Positions 23,461 to 34,589 are shown, counted from the first letter of the stretch. The stretch: DNA of 64,000 nt from Taudactylus pleione (GCA_031769625.1 JAUIMM010000204.1:812001-876000), one strand, 5' to 3'. The notes: generated by a model from the letters alone, not told the origin. Made by a program: numbers and translations.

Positions 23461-23518
23461 TCACCAGACCGTGCCCCAAACGCATTTCGTCGTAACGACT
23501 TCGTCAGTGAGACAAAGT
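23458..23518 (-). ncRNA. Hammerhead-ribozyme-like motif (type I layout)
   Basis: On the minus strand, CTGACGA (23507-23501) is followed by a 4-bp stem II (GTCG/CGAC, loop TTA) after one extra A, then GAAA (23488-23485). A bulged stem III (CGT/ACG plus an A-U closing pair) leads to GTC, whose C at 23467 would be the cleavage nucleotide. The arms outside the core can pair as ACU/UGG and, past an internal loop, UGU/ACA for stem I. Hammerheads are known from Penelope-like elements. The extra A at the base of stem II is atypical, so activity is not assured. Confidence 0.45.
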
Positions 23519-23651
23519 CATTGCGGAACGAAAGTGTAAAGGCAGCTGCATCTAATGATGAATTCTAACTATATCTTCATGTGAACTCACTCTGCACTAA
23601 CAAGAAATATTTTATATGGACTAACATCTTCGCTTGGTGATATACTAATTG

Positions 23652-23654
<3 letters not shown>

Positions 23655-23693
<39 letters not shown>
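23655..23693. repeat. (TA)n microsatellite
   Basis: Uninterrupted TA run immediately left of the Tc1-like end. Confidence 0.95.
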
Positions 23694-23699
<6 letters not shown>

Positions 23700-23771
23700 G
23701 TGCAAAAGGTTTGGGCCGGTGTGAAAAATATTCTGCAAAGTAGGAATGATTTCAAAAATCAAAAACATGTA
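23694..23771. mobile_element. Tc1/mariner terminal fragment
   Basis: TAGTACTGTGCAAAAGGTTT followed by GTGTGAAAAATATTCTGCAA matches ends of Tc1-type elements common in fish and frogs. Only about 75 bases remain, squeezed between the TA run and the PLE relic. Confidence 0.5.
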
Positions 23772-24403
23772 TTTTTGATTTGGACTAGTACGGCAGAGGA
23801 CCTAGCTGAGATGGCCTCAACACTGAATGGTCTTGATAACCCGGTTAGATTTACATACCAATTTGATCAAAATGGACTTCTTGGACATTACCATCTTTCG
23901 TGAAGGTACCACATTGGGGACTACCCTATTCCGTAAGGACACTGATCGCAATATGCCTCTGTATGGCACGAGTCATCATCCCCCGATGCTCAAAGAAAGC
24001 CTCCCGGCTTCCCAATACATGAGGGTGCTACACAATAACACTGACCACGCATGAACAGAGGAACAACTACTTTAGATGACCTCTCATTTCAAAGAAAGGG
24101 GTTACAACAGTAAAGTTCTTAAAATGTGTCTCACAAGAGCAAGATCACGTCTGAACAAGGATGCTTCAATGAGGGAAACGCCAATCAATCGGAGACTCAT
24201 TTTTACAACTAGATATGGTAACCACTCACATGTCACTAGTAGATCTCTACACCAACATTGGAAGTTAATAAAAACCGACCCCTTGATTGGTCTGAAGAAA
24301 GTCGGACCTCCCATGATGGTATTCCGCTGGGACCCAACTTGAAACAGATGCTTATGCGTCCCATGATGCAACCTGAGAAACAACATGACGTCTCCTGGCT
24401 TCA
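23772..24403 (+). pseudogene. Penelope-like element RT, C-terminal part, broken
   Basis: The plus-strand frame starts at FLIWTSTAEDL, which in PLE reverse transcriptases directly follows the YIDD catalytic motif, so everything 5' of the active site is missing. A frame change near 23870 leads to FLDITIFREG and RKDTDRNMPLYG...HHPPMLKESLPASQ, the thumb-side blocks of PLE RTs that also appear in the 45-47 kb element (FLDGTISI, KPTDRNMLLL). Stops lie at 24052 and 24073, and a further frame runs to 24342. It is 5'-truncated and split from its GIY-YIG domain by a LINE. Confidence 0.8.
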
Positions 24404-26103
24404 GAGACAATTATCATTATTATTATCATTTATTTATATGGCGCCACAAGTGTTCCGCAGCGCCTTACAAAGTACATAGACAAAAAAGTAACCATTGACT
24501 TACAATACAATACAGGACATGGATAAACATTGCTATATCAACAACCTTAACGCCCGTATAAGCAGCCAAGTGTTAGTTGCCCTAGTGGGGAGTAGGAGAT
24601 AAATTAAATTACAGTAGGGAGAAGCACAAGAGGGTAGAGGGCCCTGCTCAAAAGAGCTTACATTCTTTAAGGGAGGGGAAGACAAACAGGAGTGACACAG
24701 AATGGGGTGGGTGGGGAGGAAGGAAGATGCAGCAGCAAGTTAGGATGAGAGCTGGAAGGCTTTAATGAAGTAGTGGGTCTTGAGAGCTCGTTTGAAAGAT
24801 TGTAGAGAGGTGCAAAGTCTGATAGGGAGAGGGAGGGAGTTCCAAAGGTGAGGGGCAGCACGGGCGAAATCTTGGAGGCGGGAGTGGGAGGAAGTAATCA
24901 ATTGGCATGAAAGGCGGCGTGTATTAAGTGAACGAAGAGGGCGGCTAGAAAGGGAATGGGAGCCAGTGGAGGGCTTGCAAAAGAGGGGAGGCAGATGTAG
25001 AGCATTTGGAGAGGAAGATGAGCCGAGCAACAGCATTGAGCACAGACTGGAGAGGAGAGAGATTGGATTTGGGGAGGCCAGCTAGGAGAAGGTTACAGTA
25101 GTCCAATCTGGACATGACCAGTGAATGTACAAGGGTTTTGGTAGCATCCTGGGTGAGAAAGGGTCTGATCTTGGAAATATTCTTGAGATGGAAACGACAG
25201 GACTGCGAGAGGTTCTGAATGTGTGGTTTGAAGGAGAGGGAAGAGTCCAGGATGATTCCAAGACAATGCACTTTGGGACTAGATGAGATAGTAATGCCAT
25301 CTATTAATAAAGAAATAGTGGGACATGATGTTATGTGGGAGGGTGGGAAGACTATCAGCTCAGTCTTAGACATATTAAGTTTGAGAAATTGCTAGGACAT
25401 CCAGGAAGAGATAGCAGAGAGACAGTTAGAGATACGAGTCAGTAGAAGGGGGAAAGATCAGGTGAGGAAAGGTAAATCTGAGTATCATCAGTATAGAGAT
25501 GATAATGGAGGTCAAAAGAGCTGATGAGTTTACCTAGAGAAGACGTATAGAGAGAGAATAGGAGAGGTCCAAGAACAGAACCTTGGGGAACACCTACTGT
25601 AAGAGGCTGTGGGGGGGAGGAGTCGCCATGAGAGGAAACAGAGAAGGAACAGTCAGAGAGGTAGGAGGACAGCCAGGAGAGAGCAGTGTCATGTAGACCA
25701 AGGGAGTGAAGGATATGCAGCAGTAGAGGGTGGTCCACAGTGTCAAAAGCAGCAGAGAGGTCAAGAAGAATGAGCAGGGAGTAGTGGCCCTTGGATTTGG
25801 CAGTAAGGACGTCGTTGTTGACTTTTGTGAGGGCAGTTTCAGTGGAGTGGAGAGAATGGAAGCCAGACTGAAAAGGGTCAAGGAGGGAGTGGGAGGAAAG
25901 AAATGTGGTGAGGCGGTTGTAAACAATACGCTCAAGGAGTTTGGAGGCAAAAGGGAGTAGAGAGATTGGTCGGTAGTTAGAGAGAATGTTAGGATCAAGG
26001 TTAGGTTTTTTAAGAATGGGGGAGACACGGGCATGCTTGAATGCAGAAGGAACAATGCCAGAAGAGAGGGAGAGATTAAGGAGGTGGGCAAGATAGGAGA
26101 CAA
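24404..26103 (-). mobile_element. L2-like LINE, 5'-truncated, inserted in the PLE
   Basis: A minus-strand non-LTR retrotransposon. Its 3' end is the ATTTATATGGCGCCACAAG / GCGCCTTACAAAGTACATAG tail with a short ATT/ATC repeat at 24411-24433; its 5' truncation is near 26096. It splits the PLE relic cleanly, RT on one side and zinc-knuckle/GIY-YIG on the other. The 7-bp word GAGACAA occurs at both junctions (24404-24410 and 26097-26103) and could be a target duplication. The tail relates to the fragments at 3.8, 17.8 and 36.2 kb. Confidence 0.85.
24740..26096 (-). pseudogene. L2/CR1-clade LINE reverse transcriptase, frameshifted
   Basis: Read on the minus strand in three frames. From 5': [10 protein letters not shown] and a [11 protein letters not shown] block near 25.85-25.98 kb; [14 protein letters not shown] with the first catalytic Asp near 25.74 kb; [16 protein letters not shown] and the YTDDTQIY active-site block (family usually FADDT) at 25.44-25.61 kb; then KTELIVFPP...HCLGIILDSSLSF and SRLDYCNLLLAGLP at 25.0-25.37 kb; and the C-terminal FARAAPHLWNSLPL at 24.80 kb. 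The order is that of L2-type ORF2. The endonuclease domain is missing and frames change at least twice. Confidence 0.85.
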
Positions 26104-26556
26104 AAGCCAGGATGTTTCTGCTGCACTGGCTGTGTCACCTGTCGTCACTGGACCAACTTTCCCCACCCACAGAGTGGGATTCATATCAAAATTCGATATA
26201 AGCTGTATTGTACACTTGACCTTGTGGTCTATTTACTGACTTGCCCCTGTGGGCTGGCTTATGTCGGAATTACCACTAGGCCATTCCCTGAATGAATGGC
26301 AAACCATCGGAGCTCCATCCGCCAGGCTCTAGCAAATGGAAGCTCAGACAAAACGGTTGCCCAACATTTTCTCAAGATGGGCCACCAAGTAACCTCTCCT
26401 AAATGCAGATTGATTGACTGGGTTCAGAAACCATCCAGAGGTGGTGACAGAAAGCTACTACTTCACAAACTGGAGACCAAGTGGATTTTTAAAATGGAGA
26501 CCCTAGCACCAAAAGGACTTAATGAATCCAACCCATTCAGTGTTTTTATAGGTTGA
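26104..26556 (+). pseudogene. PLE zinc-knuckle and GIY-YIG endonuclease, broken
   Basis: From 26109 the plus-strand frame reads [14 protein letters not shown], a Cys-rich knuckle that precedes the endonuclease in PLEs, then LVVYLLTCPCGLAYVGITTR with the GIY (VVY) and YIG (YVG) blocks near 26217-26275. A TGA at 26294-26296 interrupts before MANHRSSIRQAL, which continues through VAQHFLKMGH and LETKWIFKMETLAPKGLNE to the stop at 26554-26556. The domain nicks target DNA for reverse transcription. It belongs to the same element as the RT relic at 23.77-24.40 kb. Confidence 0.85.
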
Positions 26557-27044
26557 CCAATTATTCTTATTTTTTTTTTTTTTTTAGTTTTTTTTTCATT
26601 TTGCTACAATTATACTTAATGTGATACACTGTATATTTTTATGCACTCTGCCCCAAGCAGGGTCCCCCTGATGGTTCCGATCAATACCACTTACTTACCA
26701 TATATCTACATCTATTTCCATACAGTTACTTGTTGATTATACCCCATGTGGAGACATATTATGTTATCTCCTTATTATGTGGCTATTACTCCTATTTACT
26801 ATGCTATTTATAGGCTAGAGATGTGATACACTTCCATTGCAGGTGCTATCCCCTAATGAGCGTTTAATTTTTTTTGTCTGGCATGCCTGTTTATTCATAT
26901 ACTTGGACACTGACGTCTTTTGTTTACACCGGAAGTTACATCATGTCCTGTTCTTTGTTCTCCACATGGATCTCCCGTCTCCTAGCCTGCTGTAATACAT
27001 TACACATTTGTGCTTCTTCACGCACCTCCATTAGGTGTCTTACT
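26557..27044 (+). mobile_element. PLE 3' untranslated tail, left part
   Basis: Non-coding sequence following the GIY-YIG stop, with a T-rich run at 26570-26600 and ACACCGGAAGTTACATCATG near 26928. The tail appears to resume at 29911 beyond the foldback insertion. Confidence 0.5.
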
Positions 27045-29899
27045 TGTCTAACACTGGGAGCCGTATTCAATTTGAAGCTGCATTTTCGCCTCTGCCAGCG
27101 AAATCCCGTTTTCGCCTGCATCGCCAGTTTGGAGGCAAAAACTTTTCGCGCGCATGCCTGCTATATCACCGTATTCAATTTGAAATTGGCGAAATCGGGG
27201 ACCGGCGAAACTTGGATCGGCTAAAAAAATTTGAATTTTCGGGAAATAATTGTAGGACCCTCCTAAAGATGTCCAGACCAGGGGGATCACTATAGGTACC
27301 CCCATTTTGGCTGTAAAAGAAAGTTGGGATTTTAAATAGCCGCGGCATGTGGTTTTTTTTCCCGACATTGAAGTGATGCAGAAGAGCACTTAGCTTTTTT
27401 TTTTTTTTTAAAAGTGGTCCCATCGAATTTGGGGTACATGAAAATGGGTACTAGCATATTTTTAAGTCCCTAAATGCAATTTTTTCAAATTCTGCAAAAA
27501 TGCACCTGCCGCCGCTATTTTAAACCCCGACTTCCTTAAGGAGATAAAAATGGGGGTACCCATAGTGATCCCCTATGTCTACACATCTTTAAGGGTGTCC
27601 TTGTAATATTTCCCAAAAATTCCCGTTGTGTTTTACCTGTAAAAAAAACTAGGTAAAAAAAAAAAAAAAATGACATAGGGCCACCCCCCAAAAGCCAAAC
27701 CAGCCAGTCCTGGTTTCTAAAAATACAGGAAACAAAATGTGTAGGGGTTCCACTGTATTTTAGAAACCAACACCAGGCTGCAGGGACCAGTCCTGGTTTT
27801 ACATATAGGGGGAAAAAAAGATGTGGGGATCCCTCTATATTTAAGACCAGCACCAGACCCAACCAACTGGGGTGTAATGCCACAGCACGGAGACCCAATC
27901 ACCGGGGCTCCAGGTCCAAAGCATTAGCACTCCAAGTCAGTCAGCGCAAGCCGGTGATCTCGGGGGAGTCGGGGACCCCCCAAAGAAGGGTCCCCCCCTC
28001 CTGAGCACCACAGGCTTACGCTGAAGCCCAGGGCTCTTCCCCATACCCCTGGAGTGGTGGGTATGGGGGTAATGGGGGGGCCAAATAATGTAAAACTATT
28101 GTATTTTACAGTGGAACTACAAGTGCCAGCATGCCTGCCATTTTGCACTTGTAGAACTACAAGTGCCAGCAGACATGCGGCACCGGTAACTTCACTGTAA
28201 AATAAATAGTTAAAGAAAGACAAAACACATGCACCGTGATTAGTATAACTTTATTACACACACCTACCCATTTCCACATACTTACCTATACCAGATGTTT
28301 CTGTTCCCTTGTCCAGTAGAATATCCTTAATGACTGGCCCTGCAAACAAAAAAAACATACTCATCTATATCCTGGCGCTAGTCTCCGCAGTAATCCATGA
28401 ACTTGGCAAAACAAAAAAATGAGTTCACGATCCACGTACCCAGGATCTGTATCTGAGTTGCCACACATACAGATCCCTCCCGAATGCCAGCTGACGGGAC
28501 TGTACGGAGCTTGCACTTCCTGTCAGCCAATCAGCGGCCGCACTGACTGTAGAGCGGCCGCTGATTGGCTCTGGCTACTGACATTTCCCACGTGGGAACT
28601 GTCAGTAGCTAAAGCCAATCAGCAGCTGCTCTACAGTCAGTGCGGCCGCTGATTGGCTGACAGGACGTGCAAGCTCCATGCAGTGCAAAATGGCAGGCAT
28701 GCTGGCACTTGAAGTTCCACTGTAAAATACAATAGTTTTACATTATTTGGTCCCCCCATTACCCCAATACCCACCGCTCCAGGGGTATGGGGAAGAGCCC
28801 CGGGCTTCAGCGTAAGCCTGTGGTGCTCAGGAGGGGGGGGATCCTTCTTTGGGGGGTCCCCAACTGCCCCGAGATCACCGGCTTGCGCTGACTGACTTGG
28901 GGTGCTAATGCTTTGGACCTGGAGCCCCGGTGATTGGGTCTCCGTGCTGTGGCATTACACCCCAGTCGGTTGGGTCTGGTGCTGGTCTTAAATATAGGGG
29001 GATCCCCACATCTTTTTTTCCCCCTATTTTTAAAACCAGGACTGGTCCCTGCAGCCTGGTGTTGGGTTCTAAAAAATGGTGGAACCATATACATTTTGTT
29101 CCCTGTATTTTTAGAAACCAGGACCTGCTGGAAAGCCTGGGGCTGGTTTGGCTTTTGGGGGGCCCTATGTCATTTTTTTTTAAAACTTTTATCCTGTTTT
29201 TTTTACAGGTTAAACACAACAGGAATTTTCGGGAAATAATCCAGGGACCCCCCTAAAGATGTGTAGACATAGGGGATGACAAAGGGTACCCCCATTTTTA
29301 TCTCCTGAAGGAAGTGAGGGCTTCTAATAGCCGCGACTGGTGCATAAATGCGGCTTTGAGTAAGGTGATGCAGAAGAGCATTTAGAAGTTTTTTTAGGGA
29401 AAATTAACTATGCCCAGCAAATTTGGGGTACTTGAAAATGGAGTACAGCATATTTTAAAGTTGCTAAAGTGAGTTGAAAAAAATGTGAAAAACCCATCTG
29501 CTGCAAGCAGCTGCAATGAAAAAAAACACCTGGGGCATACTTGGGGACCCCCCCAGAGTCAAGTTCGCTAGTTTTTAACTTTGTCCCCCCATTTATTTTT
29601 TTGCCCCCAAATTCAAAGTGATTTTTTGGGGTGTCCTTAAGTGTTTTTTAAAAAATTTTTTTGACACAGTTTACCTTTGGGGGAATGTCTGAAGGCTGCA
29701 CGGGGGTTCCCGCAACGTTGCACCCCTAAACCCCAATTTGCATTTTTTCCGCCAGCTATTCATAGGCGATATTTTTTCGCCTATTACATTTCATTGACTT
29801 TCCGTCTTCCAAATTGTATACGGGCTAAAAGCCAAACAGGCGAAAATTACGTCATTGGCGAAAAGTTTTCGCCGAAAACTGGCTTTTTGCCTCAAATTG
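27045..29899. mobile_element. Large foldback element, about 2.85 kb
   Basis: Two long inverted arms (about 27.06-28.19 and 28.68-29.89 kb) match along most of their length. Examples are TTTTCGGGAAATAATT / its inverse at 29.23 kb, the CAGCACGGAGACCCAATCAC block, and the TGGAACTACAAGTGCCAGCA block. The centre (28.51-28.67 kb) is a second palindrome with about 80-bp arms around CACGTGG. GGTGTCTTACT flanks the element (27034-27044, 29900-29910), an 11-bp direct repeat consistent with a Mutator-like target duplication. Outer parts carry TTCGCC/GGCGAA words. No transposase is present; the open frames inside mirror each other on opposite strands and are by-products of the palindrome. Confidence 0.7.
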
Positions 29900-29910
29900 G
29901 GTGTCTTACT

Positions 29911-30324
29911 CAGTATAGTTACCGTCCGATGCGGCGCTTATGATATGCCCCGCGGGTTTGTTGATACCGGATGTGATATAACTTCCGGTTCATGGACCTT
30001 GACTGTGGGCTATTGCCAATTAGGACATATGGATATATAAGGAACCACAGGTAAGGGGACTATTTATTTTGCTGTCTGGTGATTATTGTATGTGTTGCAC
30101 CTATTGGATATCTTGACAAAAGTTCGGACGGACCGAAATGTCGACCCATTTTTTTTTATGTGACATGTGAGTTCATTCATATAAAGAACTTCACCTTTAT
30201 GGATTACTAGTGAGTGCGTTCTTTTTCATTTTGATTATATTGCGGGACCTGCGGATGTGGATTCCCGTGTGTTGTGCACCCTGACTGCTGTACATGATTT
30301 GAGATGTGAGTGCAGATTGTTTTG

Positions 30325-30326
<2 letters not shown>
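29911..30326 (+). mobile_element. PLE 3' tail, right part, with degenerate hammerhead-like motif
   Basis: Continues the PLE after the foldback insertion: a GC-rich patch with GATAACTTCCGG-like words, TATATAAGGAACC, then the motif at 30.11 kb, then ACTAGTGAGTGCG and GTGAGTGCAG words seen at other PLE ends here. It stops at the (TA)n run at 30327. Confidence 0.5.
30112..30158 (+). ncRNA. Degenerate hammerhead-like motif
   Basis: CTTGACAAA replaces CCTGAYGAA, followed by a 15-base stem II region (GTTC/GGAC with one G-U pair), GAAA at 30135-30138, and a possible stem III ATGTC/GACAT. Column for column it aligns with the 44.4-kb motif and ends in the shared GAAATGTCGA. Two core bases are changed and the base after the stem is G, so it should be inactive. 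Confidence 0.35.

Positions 30327-30362
<36 letters not shown>
30327..30362. repeat. (TA)n microsatellite
   Basis: Uninterrupted TA run directly abutting a PLE end. Confidence 0.95.
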
Positions 30363-30366
<4 letters not shown>

Positions 30367-30986
30367 TAGAACGTTTTACAAACTTGTGTATGCACACTTA
30401 AATATCTCTATTTAATATACCTCAAAATACTCTGCAATACACTTGCTGGCTATCATTTTTCCATCAATTATAAAAGTTCCAGAAAACAACAATTTGACAC
30501 CTTTTAAATGCTCCTAATACTTGCTTATTGTCACTAACAAACTTCTGCACTGTCCTGTTATCTAATTTGCCAATTATTCGAGGGTGTCAGGATGATTTCC
30601 CTAATCTTACATGTACTTCACATAGATCGCACCCATAATTTTTGTGCGTCATCCGTGACTTCTATCGGGAGTGTGCTTCATTTAAATATCCTATAAAATG
30701 CGCCCAATGTTAACCCTTGAGCACAGGGCAAAGAACCTGTAGCTAATTGAATTTTCCCTAAGTGAATGTAAGCAAATCGTTTCAATGTCATGTGACTGCA
30801 GAACAGCCAATCGGAGGAAGAGGCAGTGCAGTGCATTCTGCGTATGTGATCTGCCTCTTTCCTCTGCGGGCTGCACTGCTGTGGAGATATTTTCAGTTGT
30901 GTGGCATATACATCATGTGTGGCACATTGGTGAATGTTGGTGTACTAGAAAGTATCAGGTGTACCACTTTGGAATATAAGAAATAT
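30363..30986. other. Unassigned AT-rich DNA
   Basis: No gene or named repeat. Overlapping short frames at 30.69-31.03 kb show no domain. Confidence 0.5.
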
Positions 30987-31185
30987 GGGGTCTATTTACT
31001 AAGCAGTGTTAGGAGAAATGAAAAGTGAAGAGTGAAAAGTGATAAGGTGCCAGCCAATCAGCTCCCAACTGTCATTTTTCAAACACAGCCTGTGAGATGG
31101 CAGTTGGGAGCTGATTGGCTGGCACCTTATCACTTTTCACTCTTCACTTTTCACTTCTCCTAACACTGCTTAGTAAATAGACCCC
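30987..31185. mobile_element. Snap-back MITE with 88-bp near-perfect arms
   Basis: Arm 1 starts GGGGTCTATTTACTAAGCAG and arm 2 is its inverted copy ending TTAGTAAATAGACCCC, with only about 2 mismatches over about 88 bp. The loop is about 20 bases. The GCCAATCAGCTCCCAACTG word is shared with the 16.6-kb MITE. The high arm identity suggests a fairly young insertion. Confidence 0.85.
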
Positions 31186-31839
31186 ATGGTCAGCCTGATT
31201 TTTATGTACGTTTAGAAACAAGTTAGCGCTGCAGAGAAGCTGGTATATTTTAATATATATCTCTTCTCCATAAAATACACTTTATGGCAATGATTTACAT
31301 ACTATCACTTGGGAGTGACCAGCTTTGTATAAAAATTAGATAAACCTGTTACTTCTAGAATCATCTCAGTATAATTATCAGAAATATATAGTGAGTGTCC
31401 CAAGTTAACTGAAAATCCTACTGTGGGCGGTACATCTAGATAGACTCTTTTTAAGTGCTTTGGCTTAGCCTTATTGCTAATAGAATAATAAATTATACAC
31501 CGTAATATACAAAGCAAACAGCTTTTTATATAGTTCACCAAAATATTTTGATTACGGTTGGTAAATGAAAACAGCTAAACAAAAAGTTTGAAGCTAGTAG
31601 GTAATATACACTCCTTTATTATGTTAACATCCATTCAGAGAGAAAATGTAACAGCCAAATGCAGTTCATAGCTGCTGTGTCTTTGTTGGTTCTGACCTTC
31701 GAATGTAGAGGGGCAATAATATTAAATACAAAGCACGAGATAAAGAGAGAGATAAAGTATTAACCAATTAGCTTGTAACTGTCAGTTTATGTCTTATACA
31801 ATATCTATCATTCTGACACTGATCAGAATGATATATCCT
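31186..31839. other. Unassigned AT-rich DNA
   Basis: Nothing recognised. Confidence 0.5.
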
Positions 31840-32070
31840 ACACATCATAAAGTGTGTATGCCTGATCTGTCACTGACGGCAGTCATTCATGGCATCGTCC
31901 CATCTGCTGAGCTGCATGTAAGATGAGACAATGCACTAGTCGACATAATGCAGCATGTAACGATACATTACGCCCTCGCATTGCAGATAGTGCAGTGTGT
32001 GCGGTGTGCACAATGTATCGTTACATCCGTTGCTGGGTCGCACCATGGTATGGTGTATACCCAGCATTAG
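31840..32070. mobile_element. Probable MITE, TATACCCAGCATTA end
   Basis: CpG-richer segment with inverted words AACGATACATT / AATGTATCGTT (31958, 32011) and a right end GTGTATACCCAGCATTA. The left end is not clear (AAAGTGTGTATGCC near 31850). Confidence 0.45.
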
Positions 32071-33060
32071 GAGTTGATTGGTTGGTACTGCAGCCAGAGG
32101 TGTAATACAAACTGAAGAGAAAACTACACATGCAAAAACCACAGTTTTTTTTTTAAAGTTCTAAGTTTACAAAAGTATTAGCTATGTCATTTATTTATAA
32201 TATTCATTGTTCTTTTTATTCTAGTTTAGAGGTGTGTTGAGAAAACCTTGGGTAAAACCAGGAGCAGGATTCCAACCTATTAAAGTTCTACAGTTACTGC
32301 TGACATACTGTATATATTGTACTCCCATTACCCTGTTCTATGCTATAACATGCGTATTAGTAATCATAGAAATACATGTTACTCATATTTGAAAATTACC
32401 TTTTTTAGAGCATTTTTTATACATTTTTGCATACACGTGGATAGGTAAAATACATTTTTTATATGCCATATATATAAAAAATCCATGAGATATGTGATCG
32501 TAAGCAATAAGCATGCATTTGCAATGTGCGATCAATTAAACAGTTACTGCTCATTTAGCAACCATAATGAATATTTACTAATAAGAGAGTGAACTGCTGT
32601 AACCCTGTGTAATTAATCAGTAATTGTTTTGGTTTGGTTTCTATTTATGTTAAAGTAATGAAAGTAAATGTCTTATTGTTATGGAATACTGCCCACTTGG
32701 CACCTTGGCAGTAACTAAATTCCAATGTGTAACAGTTACAAAAATAGCACATGGAAAAGGGTCAGTCATTTAGTGCAAATATAAAAATGGAAAACAAATT
32801 GCATGCTATGTGCAAAATACGAATCGTTCATGTTCTGTACTTGAATTATCTCACTATAAGAACAATAGCGAATTATTGTGACATGCACACACATTTATTT
32901 TCATTTTGAAATATATTTTGTGCAACTCACACACATTTGGTTAACTATATTACAAGTTGGTTTAGAAGATAAACCAGATGCATAAAAAATGGATCAAAAT
33001 GTTGATATGTTAACTTTGAAAATAAATAATTACATACAAACACTTGGTGTTTAGCAATGT
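32071..33060. other. AT-rich DNA, nothing recognised
   Basis: Long AT-rich stretch without notable frames. Confidence 0.5.
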
Positions 33061-33235
33061 CATGGTGCAGGACTTCCTGGGCTATAGAAAACCAAATCAT
33101 TCTGCAAGGTACCAGGCACCATAGACTGATACAGATATAAATAAAGTATTTATTTCATAGAGTTTTGAAGTTTATCTTTGTCAAGACTCCCCATACACTA
33201 ATGAAATCAAACAGTGCATATATAACAATTATTTG
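33061..33235 (-). mobile_element. Decayed PLE-type terminus
   Basis: GGTGCAGGACTTCCTGGG at the left resembles the 19.35-kb hairpin arm. On the minus strand TCTTGACAAAGATAAACTTC sits where other PLE ends have the hammerhead-like core. Weak evidence only. Confidence 0.3.
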
Positions 33236-33295
33236 CTGACCTAAATGCAAAATAAACTACCCTGACACCCACAAGCTAATTTTAGGCTGTGATGT

Positions 33296-33800
33296 ATATA
33301 CGGGTTGTTGTCGGGAAGCCGACGGATGTAATCCCGACCGCCGGCTTCCCGACTGTCTAATCCCGGCAAGGGTCTACAGACAGGCGTGAAAATCCAGATG
33401 CTTGTTATTAAACATAAACCGGGAGACCGACGCCCGGCATCTCGATCGAAGGGGTGCCGAGCGCGGATAGCCGCAGGGGGGAGGGTTAGGTTTAGGGTTC
33501 CCGGGGGGGACTTAGGGTTAGGCTAGGGGAAGGGAGGGTTAGGGTTAGGCACCCCCCCGGGGGACTTAGGTTTAGGCAGCGGGGAAGGGGGGGTTAGGTT
33601 TGGGCACTTAGAGGGGGGATTAGGGTTAGGCACTTGGGGGGAGGTTAGGGTTAGGCACCCCTAAGGGATGGTTAGGGTTAGGGGGTACAATAGGTTAGCA
33701 AATACTTACCTTAGGATGATCCGGATTTTCATTGCTGCCAGGATGCCGCTGTCGGGATTCGGCCATGCATCCAGTGGTAAATCATACCAGTTCCGTATAT
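33296..33800. mobile_element. Non-autonomous element with interstitial TTAGG-rich tract
   Basis: Starts with the hairpin GTCGGGAAGCCG ... CGGCTTCCCGAC (33310-33352) and contains about 200 bases (33485-33690) of GGTTAGGGTTAGGCAC-like units with poly-G runs. The right part has GCTGTCGGGATTCGGCC (33750). CpG-rich ends around a telomere-like core look like a DNA-transposon-derived repeat, not a true telomere. Confidence 0.55.
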
Positions 33801-34589
33801 ACAGTACATAATTGCAAAACGGAAAAAAAAAATCATTACAAAGTCTCATATAAACAACAATGATATGATGATTATTATAGATAATTATTTTCCACAATAA
33901 ATATTTAAATTGTGAGTAGTGAAATTATACAAATCCACTACATCAAACTATGCCAGTGCCTGATCATGTGACTCTTCTAGTCATGTGATAAAAGTCTGAC
34001 TGAAAGGAAATGTTGAGTCCTGAATCATTTCCAGCCCATACAATTGCATTAGCTATTGCATAATGTGACCCTGTCTAACTCATGTGATAAGTCAAGGCAG
34101 TCGGGAAAGAAAACTACATTTGTTTCATAGCACTGTACTGTATGCTTGTAAATGCCATCATGAAATTACATTAAATTCGTAAGTTATTACATAATCAGTT
34201 GTCTTATCGCACATGCGGTCAAATAAATGAACCAAATATTAAAATGATTTAAATTGTCGTCAGCAAAATAAAATGAAAATTGGCAGCATATCCCTATATA
34301 TTCACCATTATACAATGAAATGATCAAAGCAATAACTACAGATAATGAACTACGTTACTTGAATCCATATGTTGTAAAAACAAATTAATGTTAAATGCAG
34401 AGGAATTAAGATAGAAATTGTAATTGTCATGCACATTATTATGAGAGAGCAATAAGTATAAAGCAATAAGTATAAACAATTGTATTCTCCAAGCAGGGGA
34501 AAAGGAAGGATTTTTGGGTTGTTTATGTTGCAGTGTATTTTCCATGACACTTTTCTTAGAAGGAGGTTATCTTCTGCTATGGACACTTA
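33801..34589. other. Unassigned AT-rich DNA
   Basis: No gene or named repeat. Two overlapping minus-strand short frames near 34.35-34.58 kb show no domain. Confidence 0.5.

Noticed and set aside
27048..29239. Several 80-120 codon frames on both strands with shared MIGSPCCGITPQ or MGLRAVALHPS starts
   Set aside because: The same peptides appear on opposite strands because the foldback arms mirror each other. They carry no known domain.
33485..33690. True telomere or chromosome end
   Set aside because: Units are degenerate, interleaved with GGCAC and poly-G, and bounded by transposon-like sequence on both sides.
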